Assembly (NCBI GenBank): GCA_001184395.1
Contig: LFLF01000026.1
Location: 1-35,196 of the forward strand
Origin: Candidatus Paraburkholderia calva
GTDB taxonomy: Bacteria; Pseudomonadota; Gammaproteobacteria; Burkholderiales; Burkholderiaceae
Direction: 5' to 3'
Length of the DNA stretch: 35,196 nucleotides
The position numbers were made by a program, and so were the translations under genes. This document shows positions 8,086 through 18,750 of the stretch, one piece after another (within the stretch, counting starts at the first letter, position 1; every line of letters begins with the position of its first letter). The notes beneath the pieces are model-generated. The model did no database searches, was not told the origin of the DNA, and saw only the letters and a program-made list of their open reading frames with translations.

Positions 8086-8979
8086 TTACACCGCCCATTG
8101 CGCTTCGATCAGCTTGAGCACCGCCGCGATCGCCGGCTCGTCTTTGCGCTCCGCGAGCGTGATGAACGATAACTGCGTCGGCACCGTCACGCCTTCGACA
8201 ATGGTCAGCGCGTGCGCCTCGCCGATCACGATGGAATCGCGCGCGAGCGACAGGCCCACGCCCGATTTCACCAGATCGAGCATCGACGGCTCCTAATCCA
8301 CTTCGGCGACGATCACCGGTTGCGCGTGGGCATCGCGAAAAATTCGCGACAAGAGGCGGTTATGCGCGGATTCGGGCGGCGTCCAGATCCACGGCAGCTT
8401 GGCGAGCGCGGACCAGCTTCGCTTGCCCTTGTTGACGCGGCTGTTCCATCCCGCCGGCGCGAGTAGGCGGTAGATGAATGGCGTCAGGCGCACGACATGG
8501 AAGCGCTCGCCATCGCGCGTGCCGTCCGACGTTGGATCGCCGATGAAATATCCGACATCGAAATCGCGCGATTTCACTCGCTCCAGCACCCAGCCTGACA
8601 TGCCGTGCCGCATTGCCGTCTCGATGCGCGGATACGTCTCCATCAGTTGCCGCAGAAAGCCGCCGAGCCGCAGGAATTCGGGGTCGAGAATCGTACCGAT
8701 GCGCAACGTGCCGCCTACCTCGAGCCGAAGCGCGGCGGCGGCGCGCTGCACATCGGCGGCGGCGAGCGCGCGTTCGGCGTGCGGCAACAGCGCTTCGCCG
8801 TCGCGCGTGAGCAGCAGTCCGTGCGATGTCCGCGAGAACAGCACGACGCCCAGCATCTCCTGAAGATTCTTGATCTGCAGGCTGACGGCCGGTTGCGTCA
8901 GATGCAATTGCGCCGCTGCGCGCGTGAGATTGTCATCACGGGCGACGGTCAGAAAGACGCGCAGAAGGGTGTAGTCCAT
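8086..8979 (-). pseudogene. LysR-family transcriptional regulator with one in-frame amber codon
   Basis: A LysR-type regulator that would be 297 residues if the single TAG at 8295-8293 (minus strand) were a sense codon. The helix-turn-helix lies at residues 2-62 ([20 protein letters not shown], then [14 protein letters not shown]). The effector-binding domain follows and resumes in the same frame after the stop (EPSMLDLVKSGVGLSLARDS). The expected residue is Gln, so CAG to TAG is the likely change. No other lesion is visible, making this the mildest damage in the region. The gene is divergent from the GMC oxidoreductase pseudogene with 75 bp between starts, the usual arrangement for a LysR regulator and its target. 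Confidence 0.85.
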
Positions 8980-9054
8980 CAGCTGATATTAGCGCGACTT
9001 ATATCGCAGTTGAACATATCTGATTGGATTCGCCGCGCGCACAAGGAGACAACG

Positions 9055-10714
9055 ATGAAAGAGAACGCGCGCAAGCTGGAAGGCGAATTCGATTACATCA
9101 TCGGCGCGGGCACGGCCGGTTGCGTGCTGGCGAACCGGCTCACCGAGGATCCAAATGTCAATGTGCTGCTGCTCGAAGCGAACGGCAAGGACGACTCCCG
9201 GTCGGCTATCTGTATTGCATCGGCAATCCGCGTACCGACTGGCTGTACAAGACGCAGGCCGAACCGGGTCTGAACGGGCGCTCGCTGTCCTATCCACGCG
9301 GGCGCGTGCTCGGCGGATGCTCGTCGATCAACGGCATGATCTACATGCGCGGCCAGCGCGAAGACTACGGCGACTGGGCACATATCAGCGGCGATCCGAA
9401 CTGGCCGTGGGATTCGGTGCTGCCCGTGTTCAAGCGCAGCGAGGATCATCACGGCGGCGCGAACGCGTTCCACGGCGTGGGCGGCGAATGGCGCGTCGAG
9501 AAGCAGCGGCTGAAGTGGAAGATTCTGGAGACGTTCGCAAAGGCCGCGCAGGAGACCGGAATTCCCGCCACCGACGACTTCAATCGCGGTAACAACACCG
9601 GCCTCGACTACTTTGACGTGAATCAGCGTGGCGGTATCCGCTGGAACGCGGCGAAAGCGTTCCTGCGCGAAGCGATGAAGCGCCCGAACCTCACGACCAT
9701 CACCGGCACGCATACGCAGCGTCCCGTGTTCGAAGGCACGCGGTGCGTCGGCGTGGAGTATCGCGGCGGCGAGGTCGACTACATCGCGAAGGCGCGCAGC
9801 GAAGTGATTCTCAGCGCGGGCGCGGTGAATTCACCTCAGATTTTCGAACTGTCCGGCATCGGCAATGGCGCGCGTCTGCAGCGGCTCGGCATCGATGTGG
9901 TGAAGGATCTGCGCGGCGTCGGCGAGAACCTTCAGGATCATTTGCAATTGCGCATGGCGTACAAGGTGAATGGCGTGCGCACGCTCAATACGCTTCTGTG
10001 CGCTGGTAGGGCAAGCTCTTCATCGGCCTGCAATACGCGTTGACGCGCAGCGGCCCGATGTCGATGGCGTCCTCGCAACTCGGCGCGTTCGCCAAGTCCG
10101 ATCCGAACGATGTATCCCATCACGCGATCGGACGTCGAATATCACGTCCAGCCCTTGTCGCTCGAGAAATTCGGCGAGCCCTTGCATGCGTTCAACGCCA
10201 TTCACCGAGTTGGTGTGCAATTTGTGGCCGACTTCGCGCGGCAGCGTGCATATCGCGTCGCCCGACGCGCACGCCGCGCCGCTGATCGCACCGAATTACC
10301 TTTCCACGGACCGCGGATAAGGAAGTGGCCGCGAGCGCGTTGCGCCTCACGCGGCGCATCGTCAGCGTGCCGGCGCTCGAGCAATACAAGCCGTAAGAGA
10401 TTCTTCCCGGCATCCAGTTTCAGACGCAGGAAGAACTCGTCGAAGCGGCGGGCAAGGTCGGCACGACCATCTTCCATCCGGTCGGCACGTGCCGCATGGG
10501 CACCGACAACGATCCCGGCGCGGTCGTCGATAGCCGCTTGCGCGTGATTGGTCTGCGCGGCTTGCGGATCGTCGATGTATCGGTGATGCTGACCATCACG
10601 TCGGGCAACACGAACTCGCCGACGCTGATGATCGCCGAGCGCGCGAGCGACATGATCCGTGAGGATCGCCGCGCGGTGGATGTACAGGAAGTCATCGCGA
10701 CCGCGCTCGCATGA
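9055..10714 (+). pseudogene. GMC-family oxidoreductase (choline dehydrogenase-like), many lesions
   Basis: GMC enzymes oxidise alcohols with FAD. The start is ATG 9055 with AAGGAG at 9043-9048. The FAD-binding fingerprint is [17 protein letters not shown], followed in a shifted frame by SYPRGRVLGGCSSINGMIYM. The second GMC signature region is GAVNSPQIFELSGIG, and the C-terminal catalytic region reads FHPVGTCRMG, then LRIVDVSVMLTITSGNTNSP. I see a frameshift near 9195-9205, another near 10000, further damage between 10100 and 10320, and an in-frame TAA at 10394-10396. The total span of 553 codons matches the family. It was probably controlled by the divergent LysR regulator. The substrate is unknown. 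Confidence 0.88.
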
Positions 10715-11124
10715 AGCGCGACACATGACAGTGCGATGAATTAAGCATCGCAGCATAAACAGCGCATCGGCTTCGCGAGACGAACGCTTCACATGTTGAG
10801 ATGGCGCGTGCATGGCGCGCGCCTGTCGCTTCTTCGGTACGCGAACATCGCGGTACAACGCCGCGTCATGCCCCGTTCGCGTGCAAATCAATGCCTTAGT
10901 GCAAATCCCAATGATTGCGCTGCATCAATGGCGAGATAATTATTTCAACACTAGTGATACTTGGCAACTTCGCGCACACTTTGTGTGGCACGCAACGGCA
11001 TAAGCGGCGCAGTCGCACGAAGCAGGCAAGTCCGGAGTGGTAAATCGTTCGGGTGCGCGCGGATAGAACAAATAAGGCGCAAGCGGACGTGTGGCTCAGC
11101 GTCTCTTTTCGGATGGAAGGGGAC
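10715..11124. other. intergenic region upstream of the first liv operon
   Basis: About 410 bp without a supportable gene. It probably held the promoter of the first branched-chain amino acid transporter operon. A short direct repeat GTGCAAATC occurs at 10881-10889 and 10899-10907, an 18-bp spacing that would place both copies on roughly the same DNA face. It could be a regulator site, but nothing else supports this. Confidence 0.3.
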
Positions 11125-11894
11125 ATGATTCTCGGCGACACCATTCTGGAAACCCGAGGCTCACCAAGGAGTTCAAAGGCTTCACGGCCGTGAATGACGT
11201 GAACCTGCGCGTGCGCCGTGGATCGATCCACGCGCTGTTCGGCGCCAATGGCGCGGGCAAGACCACCTGCTTCAATCTGCTCACCAAGTTTCTCGTTCCC
11301 ACTGCGGGTCAGATCGTCTTCAACGGCGTCGATATCACGCGCGAAAGCCCGGCGCATATCGCGCGGTGTGGGGTGATCCGCTCCTTCCAGATTTCCGCCG
11401 TGTTTACGCATATGATGGTGCTGCAGAACGTGTGCATTGGTTTGCAGCGTCAGCTCGGCACATCGTTTCAGTTCTAGCGCAGCGAGAAATCGCTCGATCA
11501 GCTCAACGACCGATCTGTTCACGCAAGTCGGCCTCACCGATTTCGCGGATACGAAGACCGTCGAGCTTGCCTACGGACGCAAGCGCGCACTGGAAATCGC
11601 CACCACGCTCGCCATGGAACCCGAACTCATACTGCTCGACGAACCCACGCGGCATGGAGCACGAAGATGTCGATCGCGTCACCGCGCTGATCAAAAAGGT
11701 GTCGGCGGGCCGCACGATCCTCATGGTTGAGCACAACATGAACGTGATCGCGGGCATCTCCGACACCATCACGGTGCTTCAGCGCAGCGAAGTGCTCGCC
11801 GAGGGCAGCTATGCGGAAGTGTCGAAGAATCCACTCGTGATGGAAGCCCTACATGGGCAGCGCCGATGCGGCGCTCACCGGAGCGCACACATGA
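11125..11894 (+). pseudogene. livG: branched-chain amino acid ABC transporter ATPase LivG, multiple lesions
   Basis: LivG is one of two cytoplasmic ATPases that power Liv-type import. ATG 11125 (after GAAGGGGAC) gives MILGDTILETRG, then a one-base loss near 11158 shifts the frame to LTKEFKGFTAVNDVNLRV. The Walker A motif GANGAGKTT and the LivG-type ITRESPAHIARCGVIRSFQ segment follow. A TAG at 11475-11477 replaces a probable Trp codon. Frameshifts near 11500 and 11650 split the rest; the Walker B region ILLDEPT and the switch region TILMVEHNMNVI lie in different frames. A last slip near 11848 restores the likely ending at TGA 11892-11894, overlapping the next start codon. Confidence 0.88.
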
Positions 11895-12636
11895 GTACCA
11901 CGGTGGAAGCGCGCCGCTCGCTCGATGCGAACGGCGCGCCGGCGCTGGAGATCGCGGGCCTGCAGGCGTGGTACGGCGAATCGCACATTCTTCATGGCGT
12001 CGATCTCAAGGTGAACCGCGGCGAAGTGGTGACCCTGCTCGGCCGTAACGGCGCGGGCCGCACGACCACGCTGCGCGCCATCATGGGGCTCACCGGCCGA
12101 CGCACGGGCTCTATCCACGTCGGCGGACGCGAGACTATTGGTTTATCGACGCACAAGATCGCGCATTATGGGGTCAGCCACTGTCCGGAGGAGCGCGGCA
12201 TCTTTTCGAGCCTGTCGTGCGAAGAGAACCTTCTGTTGCCGCCGGTGATCGGCAATCCCAAAGAAGCGATGTCGCTGGACGAGATCTACACCATGTTCCC
12301 CAACCTGAAGGAGCGTCGTGGCTCGCAAGGCACGCGTCTTTCGGGCGGCGAGCAGCAGATGCTGGCGGTCGCGCGCATTCTGCGCACCGGCGCAAATCTG
12401 CTGCTCGACGAAATTTCCGAAGGCCTCGCACCCGTGATCCTGCAGACGCTCGCGCACATGATCCTCATGCTCAAACAGCGCGGCTATACGTCGTGGTGGT
12501 CAAGCAGAACTTTCGCTTCGCGGCGCCACTCGCAGACCACTTCTATGTGATGGAGCACGGAAACATCGTCGAGCACTTCGGCGCGGGGGAACTCGAGGCG
12601 AAGATGCTGGTGCTGCACGAATTGCTCGGGGTGTAA
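11891..12636 (+). pseudogene. livF: branched-chain amino acid ABC transporter ATPase LivF, frameshift near the C-terminus
   Basis: LivF is the second ATPase of the Liv importer. ATG 11891 overlaps the livG stop. The fold is readable to near residue 200: LQAWYGESHILHGVDL, the Q-loop and EERGIFSSLS region, the signature RLSGGEQQMLAVARIL, and Walker B LLLDEISEGLAP. A frameshift near 12490 moves the final KQNFRFAAPLADHFYVMEHG segment to another frame, ending at TAA 12634-12636. The Walker A motif reads GRNGAGRTT, so the essential P-loop lysine is replaced by arginine. The gene would be inactive on both counts. Confidence 0.88.
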
Positions 12637-12726
12637 TCGATCGACATTTTGCGTCAGCCGCTTCTGGTGGATTCAGCAGGGCAACACCAGTAATACCGCA
12701 TCAAATCAAAACTCATAGAGACTGGA

Positions 12727-13942
12727 ATGAAAAAGAAGACCCTCGCGCGCCTCTCGACTCTGTGCTTTGCGGCTGCGGCGGCAAGTGTGGCGTTTAGCAC
12801 GAGCGCTGTCGCCGCTGACGGCAACACGGTGAAGATCGGCTTCATCACCGACTTCTCGGGGCTGTATGCCGACATCGACGGACAAGGCGGCCTCGAAGCC
12901 ATCAAGATGGCGATCGCAGATTTCGGCGGCAAGGTGAACGGCAAGAACATCGAACTCGTCTATGCCGATCACCAGAACAAGGCGGATATTGCGGCATCGC
13001 TCGCGTGAGTAGATCGACCGCGACGGCGTGAACGCGATCATCGGCGGCACGAATTCGGCCACGGCCTTGTCGACCAATCAGGTCGCGGGCGAGAAGAAGA
13101 TTCTGTACATCAACATCGGCGCAGGCACGGACAACCTCACCAACGAGCAATGCACGCCGTACACCGTGCACTACGCCTACGACACGATGGCGCTCGCCAA
13201 AGGCACCGGTTCTGCGGTAACCAAGCAGGGCGGCAAGACGTGGTACTTCCTGACCGCCGACTACGCGTTCGGCAAGGCGCTGGAGAAAAACACGTCGGAC
13301 GTCGTCAAGGCAAATGGCGGGCAAGTGCTGGGCGCGGTGCGTCATCCGCTGTCGGCATCCGACTTCTCGTCGTTCCTGTTGCAGACGCAGGCATCGAAGG
13401 CGCAAATGCTCGGTCTCGCGAACGCGGGCGGCGACACGGTCAACTCGATCAAGGCAGCGAAGGAATTCGTCATCACCAAGTCGATGAAGATCGCGGCGCT
13501 GCTGATCTTCCTGTCCGATATCCATTCGCTCGGCCTGGAAACCACGCAAGGCCTGGTCGCGACGGATAGCTGGTACTGGAACAAGGACGATAAGACGCGC
13601 GCGTGGGCCAAGCGCTACTTCGACAAGATGAAGAAGATGCCGGGCAGCCTGCAAGCCGCGAACTATTCTGCGGTCACGACGTATCTGAACACCGTGAAGG
13701 CCGTGGGCACGACTGACAGCGACAAAGTCATGGCGCAGCTCAAGCAAATGAAGATCGACGACTTCTACGCGAAGGGCTACATCCGCCAGGACGGCACGAT
13801 GATCCACGACATGTACCTGATGGAAGTGAAGAAGCCGTCGGAATCGAAGGAGCCGTGGGATTACTACAAGATCACCGCAACGATTCCGGGCGACCAGGCG
13901 TTCGGCACAAAGGCGGAATCGCGCTGTGCGGCGTGGAAGTAA
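12727..13942 (+). pseudogene. livK: branched-chain amino acid ABC transporter substrate-binding protein (LivK type), frameshift plus amber
   Basis: The periplasmic receptor of the first Liv system. It has a Sec signal peptide (MKKKTLARLSTLCFAAAAAS, cleavage probably after AVA near residue 30) and the family start KIGFITDFSGLYADIDG. At 13004-13012 one base is missing, so the starting frame hits TGA 13006-13008. In the downstream frame a TAG at 13010-13012 replaces a likely Trp before IDRDGVNAIIGG. From there the rest reads cleanly to TAA 13940-13942, including SASDFSSFLLQTQASKAQ and CAAWK at the end. Both lesions sit within ten bases of each other. Confidence 0.88.
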
Positions 13943-14021
13943 GCGCTTGAACCCGGCTTGAACCCAACCGGCGCGTTCATGTGAGCGCGCCGGCATCCCA
14001 ACGTCTCGATCGGCAGGTTCA

Positions 14022-14915
14022 ATGGAAATATTCGGCATTCCGCTCGATGCGACGATACTGAGCCAGCTCTTGCTCGGGCTCGTGAACAGCTCGTTCTACG
14101 CGATCCTGAGTCTCGGGCTCGCGGTGATCTTCGGCTTGCTCAACGTCATCAACTTCGCGCACGGCGCGCTCTTCATGCTGGGCGCGATGCTCGCGTGGAT
14201 GGGCTCATCCTATTTCGGCATTCCCGACTGGCCGATGCTGATCGTCGCGCCGCCCATAGTCGGCATGTTCGGCATGCTGATCGAACGCTCGATGCTGCGC
14301 TGGCTCTACAAGCTCGATCACCTCTACGGCCTGTTGCTCACCTTTGGCCTGACGCTCGTGATCGAAGGCGTATTCCGTTCTGTCTACGGTTCGTCAGGTC
14401 AGCCTTACGACGTGCCCTCGCTCTTGCAGGGCGCGACCAATCTCAGCTTCATGTTTTTGCCAAACTATCGCGCATGGGTGGTGGTGGCTTCGCTGATCGT
14501 GTGTTTCGCGACGTGGTTCGTGATCGAGAAGACGCGTGTTGGCACGTATCGGCGCGCGGGCACGGAGAACCCGAGGCTGGTCGAGGCGTTCGGCATCAAC
14601 CTGTTGCCGCTCTGATGATCACGCTGACCTACCAGCTTCAGCGTGGCGCTGGCGGCGTTCACGGGCGTGCTTGCCGCGCCGGTCATTCAAGTGTCACCGC
14701 TGATGGGCCAGTCGATGATCATCACCGTGTTCGCGGTGGTCGTGATCGGCGGCATGGGCTAGATCATGGGGTCGATCCTGACCGGCCTGCTGCTCGGCGT
14801 GATCGAAGACTTCACGCGCGTGTTCTACCCGGAAGTGTCGGCGACGGTCGTGTTCGTCATCATGGCGCTGGTGCTGATGGTGCATCCCGCCGGTCTCTTC
14901 GGCAAGGAAAAATGA
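14022..14915 (+). pseudogene. livH: branched-chain amino acid ABC transporter permease LivH, frameshift plus amber
   Basis: LivH is one of two membrane permeases. The N-terminal part is intact with the family hallmark VIFGLLNVINFAHGALFMLG and the LDHLYGLLLTFGLTLVIEG segment. The frame slips near 14600-14636, giving an early stop at 14613-14615. The family motif VALAAFTGVLAAPV resumes in the original frame from 14637. A TAG at 14760-14762 then interrupts GGMG-IMGSILTGLLLG. The probable end is TGA 14913-14915, overlapping the livM start. The encoded permease cannot be made whole. Confidence 0.87.
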
Positions 14916-15860
14916 TGCAGAGAAAAGCGCTCTACATGCTGCTGATCAGTTTGATCGTCGCGCCGTTCGCGGGCGTGTATACCGTCTTCATGATGAAGGT
15001 CCTGTGCTTCGCGCTGTTCGCGGCAGCGTTCAATCTGCTGATCGGCTTCACGGACCTGCTGTTGTTCGGCCACGCGATGTTCCTCGCGACTGCAGGCTAC
15101 GTCACCGACTACGCCATTCAGACGTGATGTTCACGCCCGAGCTCGGCGTGGTCGCGGGCACGCTCGCGGCAACCGTGTTAGGCATCGCGGTCGGCCTGCT
15201 GGCGATCCGCCGCCAGGGCATCTATTTCGCGATGGTCACGCTGGCGCTCGCACAGATGGTCTACTTCGTGTTCTTGCAGGCGCCGTTCACCCACGTCGAA
15301 GACGGTCTGCAAGGCGTGCCGCGCGGCAAACTGTTCGGCGTGATCGATCTGAACAGCGATATGGCACTGTATTACATCGTGCTAGTCGTGATGCTGATCG
15401 TGCATTCACCGTTCGGTCAGGTGCTGGTCGCAATCAAGGAAAACGAGCCGCGTGCCGTATTGCTCGGCTACGATACCGCGCGCTACAAGCTGCTCGCGTT
15501 CGTCCTCTCGGGAGGCTGGCGGGTTTGGCGGGCACGCTCAAGACCGTGGTACTCGACTTCGAAACGCTCGGCGATGCTTACTGGACCATGTCCGGTCTCG
15601 TCGTCGTGCTGATGACGCTCGTCGGTGGCATGAGCACGATGTTCGGGCCGCTGCTCGGTGCATTCATCATCGTGTTGCTGGAAGACCGGCTCGGCGATAT
15701 CGGCGGCGGCCTTGCGAAGCTGACCGGCATCGGCTGGTTCAACTCGCTCGGCGAATCGGTGACGATCGTGACCGGGGTGATCTTTATCGCGTGTGTGTTG
15801 GCGTTCCGTCGCGGCATCGTTGGGGAAATCTTCGCGCGTATCCAGCCGCTTCAGGGTTAA
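14912..15860 (+). pseudogene. livM: branched-chain amino acid ABC transporter permease LivM, frameshifts and short deletion
   Basis: LivM is the partner permease of LivH. ATG 14912 overlaps the livH stop. The hydrophobic start MMQRKALYMLLISLIVAPFA leads to NLLIGFTDLLLFGHAMFLA, then TGA 15125-15127 ends the frame. The LivM middle (RRQGIYFAMVTLALAQMVYF, then LVAIKENEPRAVLLGYD) is in a second frame. Its end, LVGGMSTMFGPLLGAFIIV to TAA 15858-15860, is in a third frame after a slip near 15515. Some codons between the first and second segments seem to be lost, because the usual loop between SxG(H)A.F and the next helix is short. Confidence 0.87.
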
Positions 15861-16379
15861 TGCGAATAATTCGCGATCCTAATGAATGACGCGGTTGCAT
15901 GCACTGCTAGCGAACCGAAAAGTGCCCCTTTGAGGTGCTTTTATGCACCACTAGGGTAAATGCTAGGTTGTAGCGAAATGGTACACTCCGTAATATTCGA
16001 TCTAGTTCTGTTGCATCCAGATTTTTGAGGTGGAGAACGAGGAGACATGAGGCACGAAGTGCCCATACAAAAAGCGCTGTTGGAATCATCCAACAGCGCT
16101 TTTTTATTCGCCATTCAAAACGGCTTAGAACGCGAAGCGCTCGTCCGAACAAATGCTAAACGCTTCAGCCATCGGCGTTTTACACATGCCACACACATCC
16201 TCAAAAGGCTTGCTGGGCGCGGCTTTTGTCCGCCAAACTGCATTTCTGCCTTATTTGCCGACCCGTTGATCGGTTAATCGCGGTAAGAGCTTTTCGGTGT
16301 AAAAGGCATTCAAAGAATCTCTCGCGTCGAATCCGCGAACGAATTTTCACGCAGCACACGATTTACGGGGCTTAAATCA
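15861..16379. other. intergenic region between the two liv operons, holding an orphan ribosome site and a terminator
   Basis: Some 520 bp without a supportable gene. At 16040-16049 a strong ribosome site (GAGGAGAC) precedes an ATG at 16047, but the reading frame runs into a perfect intrinsic terminator 22 bp later and shows no family similarity. This looks like the 5' end of a lost gene joined to a terminator by deletion, or a leader peptide with attenuator. The stretch 16110-16379 shows nothing else I can name; it probably contained the promoter of the second operon. Confidence 0.4.
16069..16105 (+). terminator. strong intrinsic terminator (15-bp stem, possibly bidirectional)
   Basis: AAAAAGCGCTGTTGG at 16069-16083 pairs perfectly with CCAACAGCGCTTTTT, starting at 16090, around a six-base loop AATCAT. 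The A run on one side and T run on the other would allow termination in both directions. It follows the first liv operon remains by about 210 bp and lies immediately after an orphan ribosome site and ATG. Confidence 0.85.
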
Positions 16380-17538
16380 ATGAAGTGGGCTTTACGCGTC
16401 AAGACGGTCGCAATGGCCGTCGCGGGATTATCAGCGGTATTCAGCACTCAGGTTTGAGCGGACGTGAAAATCGGCATGACGGTATCCGCCACCGGTCCGG
16501 CCGCATCGCTGGGTATTCCGCAGAAGAACACCATCGCGCTGCTGTCCAAGGAAGTCGCCGGGCAGAAGATCCAGTACATCGTGCTCGACGACGCGACCGA
16601 CTCCACGCAAGCCGTCAAGAATGCGCGCAAGCTCACCAGCGAAGATCACGTCGATGCGCTGGTCGGCTCGACGGTCGTGCCGAATTCGCTGGCCATGATC
16701 GATGTCGCCGCCGAAACCCACACGCCGATGATCTCGATGGCCGTAGCCGCGAGCATCGTCGAACCGATGGATGCGAAGAAGACGTAGGTCTTCAAAACGC
16801 CGCAGAACGACATCCTCATGGCGACGGCCATCGCGCAGCACAAGTCCAATTACGGCGTGAAGACGGTGGCGTTCATCGGCTTCTCGGATGCCTACGGCGA
16901 GAGCTGGTTCAAGGAGTTCACCAAGGCGGCTGATCTCGCGAAGATCAGGATCGTCGCGAACGAACGCTTCGCGCGCAACGACGCATCAGTCACGGGCCAG
17001 GTGCTTAAATGATGTCGCAGAACCCGGATGCGGTGCTGATCGCGGGCACGCCGGCCGCGATGCCGCAGAAAACGCTCAAGGAACGCGGCTACAAGGGCAA
17101 AATGTATCAGACGCACGGCGTCGCCAATAACGACTTCCTGCGCGTCTGAGGCAAAGACTGCGAAGTCGAAATTTTGCCCGCCGGACCGGTGCTTGTGACG
17201 GAGCAACTGCCGGACAGCAATCCGGTGAAGAAATCGGCGGCGGCTTATAAAGACGCTTATGAAAGGCCTACGGCGCAGGCACACTGTCGACTTTCGGCGG
17301 CCACACATGGGATGCCGGCCAGATGCTTCGGCGCGCGATTCCCGAGGCGTTGAAGAAGGGCCAGCCGGGCACGCCCGAATTCCGCGATTGCCTTGCGCAC
17401 CGCGCTGGAAAACCTGAAGGACTTACCCGTGTCGACGGCATCGTGAACATGACGTCGAGCGATCACAACGGCTTCGATGATCGCACGCGTGTGATGGTGC
17501 AGATCGTCGACGGCAAGTGGAAGTTGCTGAACGACTGA
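16380..17538 (+). pseudogene. livK: second branched-chain amino acid ABC transporter substrate-binding protein, three stops and frameshifts
   Basis: A periplasmic receptor of the Liv/amide type. ATG 16380 gives the signal peptide MKWALRVKTVAMAVAGLSAV, interrupted by TGA 16455-16457 just before ADVKIGMTVSATGPAASLG. A TAG at 16785-16787 breaks MDAKKT-VFKTPQND. The frame is lost near 17010 and continues as QNPDAVLIAGTPAAMPQKTL; a TGA at 17147-17149 follows in that frame. A last slip near 17265 leads to AYGAGTLSTFGGHTWDAGQM and the end MVQIVDGKWKLLND. At least two of the stops stand where a Trp codon is likely. This is the most heavily damaged binding protein here. Confidence 0.88.
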
Positions 17539-17683
17539 TAGCGGCACGCGCGGCATCGCGCGTTCCTGTTTCTCATTTTCAAGATGAGCGAGCGGCGCAC
17601 CGGCAACGGCGCGCCGTTTGCCCATGTTTCGCCGGACCGTTTCGCGCGGACCGGATGTTTATAAGAAGCTCTCAAGAGGAAGT

Positions 17684-18745
17684 ATGGACTTATCGATTGT
17701 GGCGATCCTGGCGCAAGACGGGATTACCACGGGTGCGATCTACGCGTTGCTGGCGTTGGCTCTGGTGCTCGTGTTTTCGGTGACACGGGTCATCTTCATC
17801 CCGCAAGGGGAGTTCGTCGCGTACGGCGCGTTGACGCTCGTGGCACGGCAAACGCAGAAGCTGCCCGCCATCTGCTATCTGCTCATCGTAATGGGTGTCG
17901 GCTGCTTCGTCGCCGAACTGGCCATCGTGCGTCATCCTGCGCGATATCACGGCATCGGGCGGTTATTGGCCGTGCTCGCCGGCAAGTATCTGGTGTTTCA
18001 TCTGGTGTTTCCCGTCGCGGTTTGGGCGCTTACGCAAGCGGTGGCCGCGCAGACCTTGCCGATGATTGCGCAGATCGCGCTGACGCTTCTGATCGTCGTT
18101 CCGATGGGACCGTTCGTGTACCGGCTCGCGTACGAGCCAATCGCTGAAGCGAGCACGCTGCTGCTGATCGTCGCGGTCGCGGTGCATTTCGCGATGGTCG
18201 GCCTCGGACTTGGTAATGTTCGGCGCGGAAGGCTCGCGCACGACCGCTTTCTCGGATGCCACGTTCAATCTCGGCAGCGTGTCGATCTCCGGGCAAAGCC
18301 TGTGGGTGGTCGGCACGGCGATCGTGCTGATTTTCGCGCTGTACTTTTATTTCGACCGCTCGATCTCCGGCAAGGCATTGCGCGAGACGTCCGTGAACCG
18401 GCTGGCGCGCGCATGGTTGGCATCGGAACTACGCAGGCCGGACGGCTTGCCTTCACGCTCGCGGCAGGCCTCGGCGCGCTGTGCGGCGTGCTCGTCGCGC
18501 CGATCACGACGATCTACTAAGATTCGGGCTTCCTGATCAGTTTGAAGGGCTTCGTGGACGCCATCGTAGGCGGTCTGGTGAGCTATCCGCTGGCTGGCGG
18601 CATGGTCGCTGCTGTCGGCCAGCTGGAGTCCTATTCGTCGTTCTGGGCGAGTGCGCATAAGGAGGTGATCGTCTTTACGCTGATCATTCCGGTGCTGCTG
18701 TGGCGGAGTCTTGCGAGTCCGCATTCGGACGAAGACGAGGAGTGA
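17684..18745 (+). pseudogene. livH: second LivH-type permease, frameshifts and ochre codon
   Basis: ATG 17684 with an AGAGGA ribosome site gives [20 protein letters not shown] and the family segment [20 protein letters not shown]. The sequence is clean to about residue 175, then slips near 18210 into another frame ([20 protein letters not shown]). It slips again near 18410 into [24 protein letters not shown] at 18518-18520 interrupts TTIY-DSGFLISLKGF. The frame then reads through LKGFVDAIVGGLVSYPLAGG to TGA 18743-18745. This protein is longer than LivH of the first operon and belongs to a separate subgroup. Confidence 0.86.
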
Positions 18746-18750
18746 GCGCC

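Noticed and set aside
10881-10907. GTGCAAATC direct repeat upstream of livG as an operator
   Set aside because: Two 9-bp copies alone are weak evidence, and the operon behind them is dead; kept only as a note.
2069-17149. Amber recoding (TAG read as an amino acid) to explain the many TAG codons
   Set aside because: The same genes also carry frameshifts, TGA and TAA stops, and none of the housekeeping genes contains an internal TAG. Gene decay explains all of it.
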